NCBI RefSeq assembly: GCF_036014175.1 | Contig: NZ_CP107917.1 | Span: forward strand, 2,046,001 to 2,110,000 | Reading direction: 5' to 3' | Length of the DNA stretch: 64,000 nucleotides | From: Streptomyces sp. NBC_00443 | GTDB lineage: Bacteria; Actinomycetota; Actinomycetes; Streptomycetales; Streptomycetaceae | Part shown: one piece after another, positions 49,128 to 57,376 of the stretch | Layout of the letters: each line of letters begins with the position of its first letter | Position numbering within the stretch: position 1 is the first letter of the stretch | Notes under the pieces: generated by a model | What the model was told of the DNA's origin: nothing | Databases searched by the model: none | The model's input: the letters and a program-made list of their open reading frames with translations, nothing else | Program-made: the position numbers and the translations under genes

Positions 49128-50656
49128 ATGGCAGACGACTACCTCGTACGCATCGGCAGGCTCATCCGTGACGCCCGGCAACACCGTGGCTGGACACAGA
49201 CGCAGCTGGCCGAGGCGCTCGGCACCTCACAGAGCGCCGTCAATCGCATCGAGCGCGGCAACCAGAACATCAGCCTTGAGATGATCGCTCGAATCGGTGA
49301 GGCCCTCGACAGCGAGATCGTGTCGCTGGGCTACGCCGGTCCGATGCATCTGAGGGTCGTCGGCGGACGTCGGCTGTCCGGTTCCATCGATGTCAAGACC
49401 AGCAAGAACGCCTGTGTGGCCCTGCTGTGCGCCTCGCTGCTCAACAAGGGGCGCACAGTGCTGCGCCGGGTCGCCCGCATCGAGGAGGTGTACCGCCTTC
49501 TGGAGGTGCTCAACTCCATCGGCGTGCGCACCCGTTGGGTCAACGACGGCGTCGACCTGGAGATCGTGCCGCCGGCCGAGCTGGACATGGGCGCCATCGA
49601 CGCCGAGGCGGCCGTCCGCACCCGCTCCATCATCATGTTCCTCGGCCCGCTGCTGCACCGCATGAGCCACTTCAAGCTGCCGTACGCCGGCGGCTGCGAC
49701 CTCGGCACGCGGACCATCGAGCCGCACATGATCGCCCTGCGCCGGTTCGGCCTGGACGTCGCGGCGACCGAGGGGCAGTACCACGCCGTGGTGGACCGTG
49801 GCGTACGTCCCGACCGGCCGATCGTGCTGACCGAGCGCGGCGACACCGTGACCGAGAACGCTCTGCTGGCCGCCGCTCGGCACGACGGCGTCACGGTCAT
49901 CCGCAACGCCTCGTCCAACTACATGGTCCAGGACCTCTGCTTCTTCCTGGAGACGCTCGGCGTCCGGGTCGAGGGCATCGGCACGACCACGCTCACGGTC
50001 CACGGCCTAGCGGACATCGACGTGGACGTCGACTACTCCCCCTCCGAGGACCCGGTCGAGGCGATGAGCCTGCTGGCCGCCGCCGTGGTCACCGAGTCGG
50101 AGCTGACGGTGTGCCGCGTGCCCATCGAGTTCCTGGAGATCGAGCTGGCGGTCCTGGAGGAGATGGGCCTCGACCACGACCGTACGCCCGAGTACTTCGC
50201 GGACAACGGCCGTACCCGGCTGGTGGACCTGACCGTCCGGCCCTCAAGCTGGAGGCGCCGATCGACAAGATCCACCCGATGCCGTTCCCGGGCCTGAACA
50301 TCGACAACGTCCCGTTCTTCGCGGCCATCGCCGCCGCCGCGCAGGGCAAGACGCTGATCCACGACTGGGTCTACGACAACCGCGCGATCTACCTGACGGA
50401 CCTCAACCGCCTCGGCGGCCGACTGCAGTTGCTGGACCCGCACCGCGTCCTGGTCGAGGGCCCGACCCGCTGGCGCGCCGCCGAGATGATGTGCCCGCCC
50501 GCCCTGCGGCCCGCCGTGGTCGTGCTGCTGGCGATGATGGCGGCGGAGGGCACGTCCGTGCTGCGCAACGTCTATGTCATCAACCGCGGTTACGAGGACC
50601 TCGCGGAGCGGCTGAACTCCATCGGGGCGCAGATCGAGATCTTCCGGGACATCTGA
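49128..50656 (+). pseudogene. XRE helix-turn-helix fused to MurA-like enolpyruvyl transferase, one frameshift
   Basis: About 509 aa if intact. Residues 1-70 are an XRE domain (WTQTQLAEALGTSQSAVNRI, ERGNQNISLEMIARIGEAL). Residues 75-509 are a UDP-N-acetylglucosamine 1-carboxyvinyltransferase (EPSP-synthase fold): GGRRLSGSIDVKTSKNACVA, then MPFPGLNIDNVPFFAAIAAA, then the C-terminal LNSIGAQIEIFRDI. The frame is lost at about 50246-50250; one missing base in TCAAG restores PS-x-LEAPIDKIHPMPF. The expected catalytic loop Cys and some sugar contacts could not be placed with confidence, so this second MurA-like protein may be regulatory rather than a peptidoglycan enzyme. In S. coelicolor a MurA paralogue lies beside aconitase. 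Confidence 0.8.
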
Positions 50657-50683
50657 GCGGACGCTGCCGCCACACCACCCCGT

Positions 50684-50900
50684 TTGACCTGTACGGATGT
50701 GGGCCAGGAGGGGGTGCCGGCGGCACCTCTGGGACTCCCGCCCGAGGCACTACGCCGCCAGTACTTCACCAGGACGCGCGCCTGGTCGCTCTTTCTCTGG
50801 AAGGGGCTCGCCCGCTACTACACCGCACGGTCGACGGGCGGACCGGAACGCGGCCTGGTACTACCCGCACCCGAGCCCGCTGGCCCGCGCCCGTGCCGGC
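50684..50900 (+). pseudogene. DUF427-family remnant
   Basis: Three frames in series give TRTRAWSLFLWKGLARYYT, TVDGRT, and RNAAWYYPHPSPLARA. Together they match the core of DUF427 proteins (pattern KGxARYYxVxVDGRxxxNAAWYYPxPSP). Both breaks are -1 shifts, but neither is at an obvious homopolymer. The sequence on either side of this core is not DUF427-like, so the gene is truncated as well as frameshifted. No function is expected. Confidence 0.5.
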
Positions 50901-51032
50901 CGTCGCCCGTGCCGGGCAGCGGCCGGAATCGGTCACCGTGTGGCTGGGTGGTCCTGTAGCCGGGCGTCGGCGGGCGGGGCCGCCGGGTGTTGGCCATGCT
51001 CGGCACCAGGCCGTCTGCCCCGGGAACCCGGG

Positions 51033-51731
51033 CTACTTCTGGGCTGACACGCTCGGGTGAGCGAGTTCGATGCCGACTCTTCCGCCGATCCGCAGTGCCA
51101 TGGTGCGGGTCGGCTCCACGGTGAAGCCTGATGCGGCGATCCGCTGCGACACGGCGTCGCTGACGTTGTCGCGCAGCTGTTCGTGCATACGACGCCGCAT
51201 CCCGCCCCGTCGGCGCCCTCGGCCGTGCCCGTGGTCATGCCCGTGGTCGTCGAGCACCGCGTCGGCCAGGACCAGCAGCCCCTCGGGCCGCAGCACCCGG
51301 CGTACTTCGGCGAGCAGCGCGTCCTTCGACGTGCTGTCCAGGTGGTGCAGCATCAGGCTGGAGAAGACCCGGTCGAACGAGCCGTCGCCATAAGGCAGTT
51401 CCTGCGCGAACCCGCGGTCCAGCCGTACGGTGAGGCCTGCCCGCCGGGCCTTGCGCCCGGCGCGGGCCAGCGCCTTCGGGTCCGGGTCCAGCCCGACGAG
51501 GTCCACGTTCCGGTGCCGCTGACCGGTCGCCCGGAGCAGGTTCCCGGTGCCGCAACCGACGTCCAGCACTCGGTGCCCGTCCCGCAATGCGGCCAGGGTG
51601 ATCATCTCCTGGTGGATCTTGCGCAGCCCGACCACATGGTGCGCCACGTCGTAGAGCGGCGTCAGGAAGTGCTTGCCCAAGCCCGGGATGTACTCGGGCT
51701 CGGTACGTGCCTGAGACAGTTTTTCGGTCAT
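51033..51731 (-). CDS. class I SAM-dependent methyltransferase with His-rich insert
   Basis: Methyltransferase of 232 aa, UbiE/Methyltransf_11 type. SAM motif I is HRVLDVGCGTGNLLRATGQR, the acidic loop is DLVGLDPDP, and the post-motif is VLRPEGLLVLADAVL. Immediately after this comes a His/Asp/Gly stretch (DDHGHDHGHGRGRRRGG) that looks like a metal-binding linker and is not part of the fold. The substrate is unknown. ATG at 51731 follows GAAGG. It is divergent from the AraC gene with 67 bp between them, so that regulator is the natural candidate for its control. Confidence 0.8.
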   Translation of the reverse strand: MTEKLSQARTEPEYIPGLGKHFLTPLYDVAHHVVGLRKIHQEMITLAALRDGHRVLDVGCGTGNLLRATGQRHRNVDLVGLDPDPKALARAGRKARRAGLTVRLDRGFAQELPYGDGSFDRVFSSLMLHHLDSTSKDALLAEVRRVLRPEGLLVLADAVLDDHGHDHGHGRGRRRGGMRRRMHEQLRDNVSDAVSQRIAASGFTVEPTRTMALRIGGRVGIELAHPSVSAQK

Positions 51732-51798
51732 GCCTTCAGTCTGACCCCGCCGGAGGCTGCGGACCTGTACCGATCCGTGGCTCCAGTGGGACGATTCG

Positions 51799-52806
51799 AT
51801 GGTGAGGACCGTGCGAACCGCGCCCAGCCGGGACCGGCCGGCTACCTACTCGATGCAGCCGGCACCCGGCGAGCTGCCCGTGGCGACCTGGCGGCTGGAG
51901 CACGGCTGGGAGAGCACCGGCTGGGAGAGCACCAGCAGCTTCGAGGAGCACGCGCACGACTTCCCCGGCCTGGCGTACTTCCAGACCACCGGCGGGCTGC
52001 TGCGCACCGGCCGGCGGGCCTGGCCGATCGAGGCCGGCGACCTGTTCGTGATCGCGCCCGGCGACGTGATGGGCCAAATCCACGCCACCGACCTGACCCA
52101 CGCCCGCGGCTGGGGCGTGTTCTTCACCGCCGACGCGCTCGGCCCGGACGTCCCCGGCGCCCACCTGGCCTGGCGCACCCACCCTCTGCTGTTCCCGTTC
52201 GTCCGCGGAGGGGCGATCGGCGCCCTGCGGGTGCGGGTGCCCGAAGCGGACCGGCCCGAGTGGACCGCCCGGATCCAGGCCCTGCACGACGAACTGGCGC
52301 AGCGCCGGGATGGCTACCGGGAGGCCGCGCTGGCCCACCTGACGCTGATGCTGGTCGGAGTGTCACGGCTCGCCGCTGACGTCGTGGGCGACCTGCGCGA
52401 GAACCGGGAACCACTGCTCGCCGAGGTGTTCGAGGTCATCGAGCAGCGCTACCCACAACCGCTGTCTCTGCGCGACGTGGCCGCCGCGGTCGGCATCTCC
52501 CCGGGCCACCTCACCTCGACGGTACGCCGACGGACCGGACGTACGGTGCAGGAGTGGATCACCGAGCGGCGGATGGTGCAAGCCCGGCGGCTGCTGGCCG
52601 CGACCGTACTGCCAATCAGTGAGATAGGCAGGCAGGTCGGCTTCCCGGACGCCGGCTACTTCGCCCGCACCTTCGGCAAGGTGCACGGAATGAGCCCCGC
52701 ACAGTGGCGGCGAGCCGGCGCCGATCCCGGAAGCAGGCCGAGACGCCAAGAGGTCGCGCAATCAGGCGGCCGACAGGGCGGCGTTGAGGGCATGCGCTCC
52801 AGCTAG
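51799..52806 (+). CDS. AraC-family transcriptional regulator
   Basis: Regulator of 335 aa. The N-terminal cupin-like ligand domain spans about 20-120 (SFEEHAHDFPGLAYFQTTGG, AGDLFVIAPGDVMGQIH). The C-terminal double helix-turn-helix spans about 215-310 (LSLRDVAAAVGISPGHLTST, ISEIGRQVGFPDAGYFARTF, MSPAQWRR). The layout is that of cupin-AraC activators responding to small ligands. Residues 36-45 contain a duplicated GWEST pentapeptide from a 15-bp tandem repeat. It is divergent from the methyltransferase gene. Effector unknown. Confidence 0.88.
   Translation: MVRTVRTAPSRDRPATYSMQPAPGELPVATWRLEHGWESTGWESTSSFEEHAHDFPGLAYFQTTGGLLRTGRRAWPIEAGDLFVIAPGDVMGQIHATDLTHARGWGVFFTADALGPDVPGAHLAWRTHPLLFPFVRGGAIGALRVRVPEADRPEWTARIQALHDELAQRRDGYREAALAHLTLMLVGVSRLAADVVGDLRENREPLLAEVFEVIEQRYPQPLSLRDVAAAVGISPGHLTSTVRRRTGRTVQEWITERRMVQARRLLAATVLPISEIGRQVGFPDAGYFARTFGKVHGMSPAQWRRAGADPGSRPRRQEVAQSGGRQGGVEGMRSS
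51904..51933 (+). repeat. 15-bp tandem duplication within the AraC gene
   Basis: GGCTGGGAGAGCACC occurs twice back to back and encodes GWEST-GWEST. In frame, so the protein is lengthened by five residues near the cupin domain. Probably recent replication slippage. Confidence 0.8.
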
Positions 52807-52846
52807 GCTCAGAAGATCACTGTCCTCGGCCCGCTGCGAGGGAGCC

Positions 52847-53128
52847 ATGGCCGTCACATACTTGATGCTCGCGCGGCTACCTCAAGGGGGCTTGGGCGCC
52901 TTCGACGCCTATGAAAGCGCCGTTCTGCCACTCCTTGCCGAACATGGAGGACGTCTTGAGCGCCGGCTGCGCACACTGGACGACCAGGTCGAAGCCCACC
53001 TCATCACCTTTCCCACCAGCCAGGACCTCGCTGCCTACCGGGCGGATCCCCGGCGTTCTGCCGCTGCACCACTGCTGGAGTCGTCAGGGGCAGCGGTCGA
53101 ACTGCTCGCGGTGCGCGACGTTCAGTGA
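52847..53128 (+). CDS. small dimeric alpha/beta-barrel-like protein (DUF1330/EthD-like)
   Basis: Protein of 93 aa starting MAVTYLMLARLPQGGLGAFD with a pattern of two beta-alpha-beta units: the strand YLMLARL, helix AFDAYESAVLPLLAEHGGRL, strand EAHLITFPTSQDLAAYRADP. This is the shape of DUF1330, EthD or antibiotic-monooxygenase-like dimeric barrels. No catalytic residues can be named. ATG at 52847 has GAGGGAG a few bases upstream; the frame extends to 52784 without a better start. Confidence 0.55.
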   Translation: MAVTYLMLARLPQGGLGAFDAYESAVLPLLAEHGGRLERRLRTLDDQVEAHLITFPTSQDLAAYRADPRRSAAAPLLESSGAAVELLAVRDVQ

Positions 53129-53263
53129 CGGGGTGCAGCGTCAAGGGGAGGCAGGGCACAGGTCCCGTGATCACGGAAGTGCAACCTTGGGCCGCTGCCG
53201 AACGAGACCACGAATCGCCCGCCACTGCACCGTCACGGTCGAGGGCGAGCCCGAGGGCACGTC

Positions 53264-53833
53264 GTGAGCCGCCGCCTGGTCCGGACGGCAGCCTGGACGG
53301 CGACCGCGGCAGCCGTGGCCGTCGGCGGATACGCCGGGCTGGTCAGCGGGGCGCTGCCGGTCGACCTGGGCGTGGGCCGACGCGTCAGACCACTCGGGCC
53401 GCAGGCCCTGGACATCACGGCACCCCGGGACGTCGTCTTCGACGTGATCGCCCAGCCGTACCTGGGCCGCACCACCCGGGCCATGCGGGAGAAGGTGCGA
53501 GTTCTCGAGCGCGGCAGCGACATGGTGCTGGCCGCCCACTCCACGCCCCTGGGCGGACGGTGGAAGGCGGTGACGGTGGAGACGGTGCGGTTCAGCCGGC
53601 CTGAGCGCGTCGACTTCCGCCTCGTGCGCGGGCCGGTCCCGTACGTCGTGGAGTCGTTCACCCTGGCCGAACTGCCCGCGGGGACCCGCTTGTTGTACGA
53701 AGGGGAGATGGGCACCGACCTGTGGCGGGCTGGAGCCTGGTGGGGTGAGAAGGTGGCCGGCCGCTGGGAGGCGACCGTCGCCGGATCGCTCGCCGCCGTC
53801 AAGCTGGAGGCGGAACGCAGGGCCCGCCGCTGA
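53264..53833 (+). CDS. SRPBCC-fold lipid/small-molecule-binding-like protein, membrane anchored
   Basis: Protein of 189 aa. One N-terminal hydrophobic segment (AAWTATAAAVAVGGYAGLVS) acts as anchor or signal. The soluble part, from about residue 45, begins ALDITAPRDVVFDVIAQPYL, the typical opening of SRPBCC (START/Bet v1-like) domains. It ends with a long amphipathic helix (GRWEATVAGSLAAVKLEAER) as the fold requires. Such proteins bind hydrophobic ligands. GTG at 53264 follows GAGGG. It is first of a five-gene plus-strand run with the MauE-like, membrane-repeat, radical SAM and methyltransferase genes, though 113 bp separate it from the next gene. Confidence 0.65.
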   Translation: MSRRLVRTAAWTATAAAVAVGGYAGLVSGALPVDLGVGRRVRPLGPQALDITAPRDVVFDVIAQPYLGRTTRAMREKVRVLERGSDMVLAAHSTPLGGRWKAVTVETVRFSRPERVDFRLVRGPVPYVVESFTLAELPAGTRLLYEGEMGTDLWRAGAWWGEKVAGRWEATVAGSLAAVKLEAERRARR

Positions 53834-53946
53834 CCGGCAGGAGCCGTCAAGGCGTCGCCGGGCCGCCGATGGTGCCGTGAGGCGGGTGCCGGTTCGGTGA
53901 GCGCGCTTACAGTTCCCGGCCGCTTTCCGGCCGTAGCGTGCGGGAC

Positions 53947-54408
53947 ATGGTGCTGCGGATCGTGCTGGGTGCGCTGTTCGTCGCGATGGCGGCCGGGCAG
54001 CTTGCGTCCTTCCGGCGGATGCCGGGCATTCTGGCCGCGTACGGGTTGGTCTCGGGGGCGGGCGCGACCGCGCTCGCTGTGGCACTGATCGCGGGCGAGC
54101 TGGGGTGCGGGGTGTGGTTCCTGGCCCGCCCGCGATCCCGCGCGAGGGTGCAGGTGTGGGTGTTCACCGGCGTCGCGGTGGTGTGGGCGCTGCTGGCGGC
54201 ACAGGCGTACGCACGCGGGCTCACCGTGGCCAACTGCGGCTGCTTCGGCCGCTATCTGCCCCAGCGGCTGAGCTGGTTCGTGCTGGTCCAGGACGCACTG
54301 CTGCTGCTCTACGCCGGTCTGCTGCTGCGCGGCAGCGCGGCTGCGCCTGTCGGCGCGGGTGGTGCCGACAACAGGGATGGGCTGCGCAATGAGGAGGCGG
54401 ACGTGTGA
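53947..54408 (+). CDS. MauE/DoxX-like membrane protein
   Basis: Four-helix membrane protein of about 153 aa: VLRIVLGALFVAMAAGQLAS, AGATALAVALIAGELGCGVW, VWVFTGVAVVWALLAAQAYA, WFVLVQDALLLLYAGLLLRG. The motif VANCGCFGRYL between helices 3 and 4 is the hallmark of the MauE family, whose two vicinal-type cysteines are thought to take part in thiol/disulphide exchange. MauE itself helps mature methylamine dehydrogenase, but no mau structural genes are here; standalone members occur near thioredoxin-like and metal-related genes. ATG at 53947 or GTG at 53938 may be used. The stop overlaps the ATG that begins the next frame. Confidence 0.75.
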   Translation: MVLRIVLGALFVAMAAGQLASFRRMPGILAAYGLVSGAGATALAVALIAGELGCGVWFLARPRSRARVQVWVFTGVAVVWALLAAQAYARGLTVANCGCFGRYLPQRLSWFVLVQDALLLLYAGLLLRGSAAAPVGAGGADNRDGLRNEEADV

Positions 54409-54435
54409 TGTCCGGGCGGCGTTTCACACTCCGGT

Positions 54436-54707
54436 GTGCGCGGGACTCTTGGGCTGCTGGTCGCCGGGCTGGTGATGGTGCTGTGCTGCGCCGGCCCGCT
54501 GCTCCTGGCGGGCCGGGCACTCGGCGCCGTCGGCGGTGTGCGCGGGACTCTTGGGCTGCTGGTCGCCGGGCTGGTAATGGTGCTGTGCTGCGCCGGCCCG
54601 CTGCTCCTGGCGGGCCGGGCACTCGGCGCCGTCGGCGGTGTGCGCGGGACTCTTGGGCTGCTGGTCGCCGGGCTGGTAATGGTGCTGTGCTGCGCCGGCC
54701 CGCTGCT
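54436..54707 (+). repeat. tandem repeat of a 102-bp helix-coding unit
   Basis: Units begin at 54436, 54538 and 54640; the first two are complete and the third matches for about 68 bp before diverging. The only difference noted between units is GTGATG in the first versus GTAATG in the second and third. The 102-bp period keeps the frame. Such identity implies recent amplification, or an assembly artefact. Confidence 0.85.
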
Positions 54708-55104
54708 GCTGGCAGGCGGCGCCGTCGGCGGGGCGCTGCGCAACCCGTGGCTGATCACTGTCGGCGCGGTGATGGCCGCGATCGCTGTCGCCTGTGCCCT
54801 GCACTGCCGCGCCCGTCGCCGACGGGGCGCCGGACCCGAGGACTGCTGCTCATCCGTACCGCCCTCCTCCAGCACCGTCGGCGACAGCGAGCGGAACGCC
54901 GCGGGCCCGGGAGCCACCCCACGCCGCGAAGCTGTCCAATCCAAGCCGAACCGCCGACCCCGTCTCGACGGAGTGAGGAGTACCGATGACCCAGGCATCC
55001 GCGCCCCGGCGCAAGGTGGACCGCGACGAGGTGTTCGTCGAGTTCACCAAGTCGATCTGCCCGCTGTGCAAGACACCCGTCGACGCGCAGGTCAACATCC
55101 GTGA
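54436..55104 (+). CDS. small membrane protein with triplicated Cys-Cys helix (MerT-like)
   Basis: The frame holds three near-identical 34-residue units, each a single helix LGLLVAGLVMVLCCAGPLLL with a Cys-Cys pair. The third is followed by a second helix (LRNPWLITVGAVMAAIAVAC) and a tail with another Cys pair (GPEDCCSS). The single-unit form (CC helix, Gly-rich turn, helix, Cys-rich tail) resembles MerT-like mercury-transport or small metal-thiol proteins; the family is not certain. The true start is probably ATG 54408 in another frame with a one-base deletion before 54436. The 3' end overlaps the radical SAM gene by 119 bp in this frame, so the real C-terminus may be near 54976. Both ends are therefore uncertain. 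Confidence 0.5.
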   Translation: MRGTLGLLVAGLVMVLCCAGPLLLAGRALGAVGGVRGTLGLLVAGLVMVLCCAGPLLLAGRALGAVGGVRGTLGLLVAGLVMVLCCAGPLLLAGGAVGGALRNPWLITVGAVMAAIAVACALHCRARRRRGAGPEDCCSSVPPSSSTVGDSERNAAGPGATPRREAVQSKPNRRPRLDGVRSTDDPGIRAPAQGGPRRGVRRVHQVDLPAVQDTRRRAGQHP

Positions 55105-56554
55105 CAACAGGGTGTACTTGCGTAAACGCTGCTGCGAGCACGGCGAGTTCGAGGCACTCGTGTACGGGGACGCGGAGGAATACGTGTCCTCGGCCCGGTT
55201 CAACAAGCCCGGCACAATCCCGCTCACCTTCCAGACCGAGGTGAAGGACGGCTGCCCCAGCGACTGCGGACTTTGCCCCGAACACAAGCAGCACGCCTGC
55301 CTCGGGATCATCGAGGTCAACACCGGCTGCAATCTGGACTGCCCGATCTGCTTCGCCGACTCCGGACACCAAGGCGACGGCTACTCGATCACGCATGATC
55401 AGTGCGAGCGGATGCTGGACGCGTTCGTGGCCTCGGAGGGCGAGGCGGAGGTGGTGATGTTCTCCGGCGGGGAACCCACCATCCACAAACACATCCTGGA
55501 CTTCATCGACCTCGCCCAGGCCCGCCCCATCAAGAACGTCACCCTGAACACGAACGGCATCCGCCTGGCCACCGACCGCACCTTCGTCGCCGAGCTGGGC
55601 AAACGCAACCAGGCACCGGGCCGATCCGTGAACATCTACCTCCAGTTCGACGGCTTCGACGAGCGCACCCACCTGGAGATCCGCGGCCGGGACCTGCGTA
55701 CGTTCAAGCAGCGGGCCCTGGACAACTGCGCGGAAGCCGGGCTGACCGTCACCCTCGTCGCCGCCGTCGAACGCGGCCTGAACGAACACGAGCTGGGGGC
55801 GATCATCGAGCACGGCATCGACCACCCCGCCGTACGCTCCGTGGCCTTCCAGCCGGTCACCCACTCCGGCCGGCACGTGGAGTTCGACCCGCTGAACCGG
55901 CTCACCAACCCCGACGTCATCAAGCTCATCAACGCCCAGCGCCCCGGGTGGTTCCAGAAGGGCGACTTCTTCCCCGTACCCTGCTGCTTCCCGACCTGCC
56001 GCTCCATCACCTACCTCCTCGTGGACGGCGAGCCCGGCAACCGCACCGTCGTGCCGATCCCGCGGCTGCTGAACGTGGAGGACTACCTCGACTACGTCAC
56101 CAACCGGGTCATGCCCGACGCCGGAATCCGCGAGGCCCTGGAGAAGCTGTGGTCAGCCTCAGCGTTCATGGGCACCGAGACCACCGATGAGCAACTGCGG
56201 GCCACCGCCGAGGCCCTGGACTGCGCGGACGCGTGCGGCATCGACCTGCCGCAGGCCGTGAAGGACCTCAGCGACAAGACGTTCATGATCGTGGTGCAGG
56301 ACTTCCAGGACCCCTACACCCTCAACGTCAAGCAGCTGATGAAGTGCTGCGTCGAGGAGATCACCCCCGACGGCCGGCTCATCCCGTTCTGCGCCTACAA
56401 CTCCGTCGGCTACCGCGAACAGGTCCGCGAGCAGATGTCCGGCGTGCCCATCGCCCCGGTCGTCCCCAACGCCCTGCCGCTCGCCGACCGCCTCACCACG
56501 ACACCGTACGGATCAAAGACCGTCCATGCCGCAGACGAGGGGTCCTCGTCGTGA
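54986..56554 (+). CDS. radical SAM enzyme, Tes/MJ0619-like
   Basis: Protein of 522 aa. An N-terminal zinc-ribbon-like segment (TKSICPLCKTPVDAQ, RKRCCEHGEFEAL) precedes the radical SAM core, with cluster motif VNTGCNLDCPICFADSG near residue 115 and SAM segment VVMFSGGEPTIHKHIL. The C-terminal half has further paired cysteines (FPVPCCFPTCRS, LMKCCVEEI). This architecture is that of the MJ0619 / tetraether-lipid-synthase (Tes) group, which carries extra Fe-S clusters and makes or methylates at unactivated carbons of pterins or lipids. The Streptomyces member's substrate is unknown. ATG at 54986 has TGAGGAG upstream. It overlaps the methyltransferase start by four bases (GTGA). Confidence 0.85.
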   Translation: MTQASAPRRKVDRDEVFVEFTKSICPLCKTPVDAQVNIRDNRVYLRKRCCEHGEFEALVYGDAEEYVSSARFNKPGTIPLTFQTEVKDGCPSDCGLCPEHKQHACLGIIEVNTGCNLDCPICFADSGHQGDGYSITHDQCERMLDAFVASEGEAEVVMFSGGEPTIHKHILDFIDLAQARPIKNVTLNTNGIRLATDRTFVAELGKRNQAPGRSVNIYLQFDGFDERTHLEIRGRDLRTFKQRALDNCAEAGLTVTLVAAVERGLNEHELGAIIEHGIDHPAVRSVAFQPVTHSGRHVEFDPLNRLTNPDVIKLINAQRPGWFQKGDFFPVPCCFPTCRSITYLLVDGEPGNRTVVPIPRLLNVEDYLDYVTNRVMPDAGIREALEKLWSASAFMGTETTDEQLRATAEALDCADACGIDLPQAVKDLSDKTFMIVVQDFQDPYTLNVKQLMKCCVEEITPDGRLIPFCAYNSVGYREQVREQMSGVPIAPVVPNALPLADRLTTTPYGSKTVHAADEGSSS

Positions 56555-57357
56555 CCGAGCACCCCACGGGGGAGCAGATGAAGGCGTGCTGCGCCGCCGC
56601 GTACTCCTCCGACGTCGTCTCCCTGCTGCTCGGCGACTCCTACCACCCCGGCGGATCCGCCCTGACCCGCCGCCTCGCCGACGCGCTCGCCCTCACCCCG
56701 GCCGCGCGGGTGCTCGACGTGGCCTGCGGACGCGGAACCACCGCGCTGCTGCTCGCCGACGCCTACGGCGCCGAGGTGGACGGGGTCGACTATTCCGCCG
56801 CCAACATCGCCCTGGCCCAAGGCGCGGTCCAGGCCGCAGGGCTCGCCGGCAGGGCTCGCCTCACCACGGGGGATGCCGAGCGCCTGCCCTACCCCGATAC
56901 CGTCTTCGACGCCGTGGTGTGCGAGTGCGCGCTGTGCACCTTCCCCGACAAGGCGCGGGCCGCAGCAGAGTTCGCCCGGGTTCTCCGGCCCGGCGGCCGG
57001 CTCGGCATCACGGACGTCACCATCGCCCCGCCGCGCCTCCCGCCCGAACTCACCGGGCTCGGCGCCCGCATCGCCTGTATCGCCGACGCCCGGCCGCTTC
57101 CGGAGTACGGCGAGATCCTGGCCGCCGCGGGCCTGCGCACCGTACGCACCGAGCGACACGACCAGGCGATGCTGCGGATGATCGACCAGATCGAGGCCAG
57201 GCTGAACCTGCTGCGCATGACCGCGCGAGACAAACTCGCCACCGCCGGCCTGGACCTCGACGCCGCCCCCGCCGTCCTGCAGGCGGCCCGCACCGCCGTT
57301 TCCGACGGGGCCCTCGGCTACGCCCTCCTCGTGGCGGAGAAGTCCCCAGCAGCGTAA
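56551..57357 (+). CDS. SAM-dependent methyltransferase, ArsM/UbiE-like with Cys pairs
   Basis: Class I methyltransferase of 268 aa. The N-terminus is unusual: GEQMKACCAAAYSSDVVSLL with vicinal cysteines. SAM motif I is RVLDVACGRGTTALLLADAY. Then comes VVCECALCTFPDKARAAAEF, which places two more cysteines where arsenite methyltransferases have their NCVxNLxPDK motif, and LRPGGRLGITDVTIA. The likeness to ArsM suggests a soft-metal or thiol-related substrate; an ordinary C- or O-methyltransferase working after the radical SAM enzyme is the alternative. GTG at 56551 overlaps the radical SAM stop, so the two proteins are co-translated. Confidence 0.78.
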   Translation: MTEHPTGEQMKACCAAAYSSDVVSLLLGDSYHPGGSALTRRLADALALTPAARVLDVACGRGTTALLLADAYGAEVDGVDYSAANIALAQGAVQAAGLAGRARLTTGDAERLPYPDTVFDAVVCECALCTFPDKARAAAEFARVLRPGGRLGITDVTIAPPRLPPELTGLGARIACIADARPLPEYGEILAAAGLRTVRTERHDQAMLRMIDQIEARLNLLRMTARDKLATAGLDLDAAPAVLQAARTAVSDGALGYALLVAEKSPAA

Positions 57358-57376
57358 GCACGTTGTGACATGTGAC

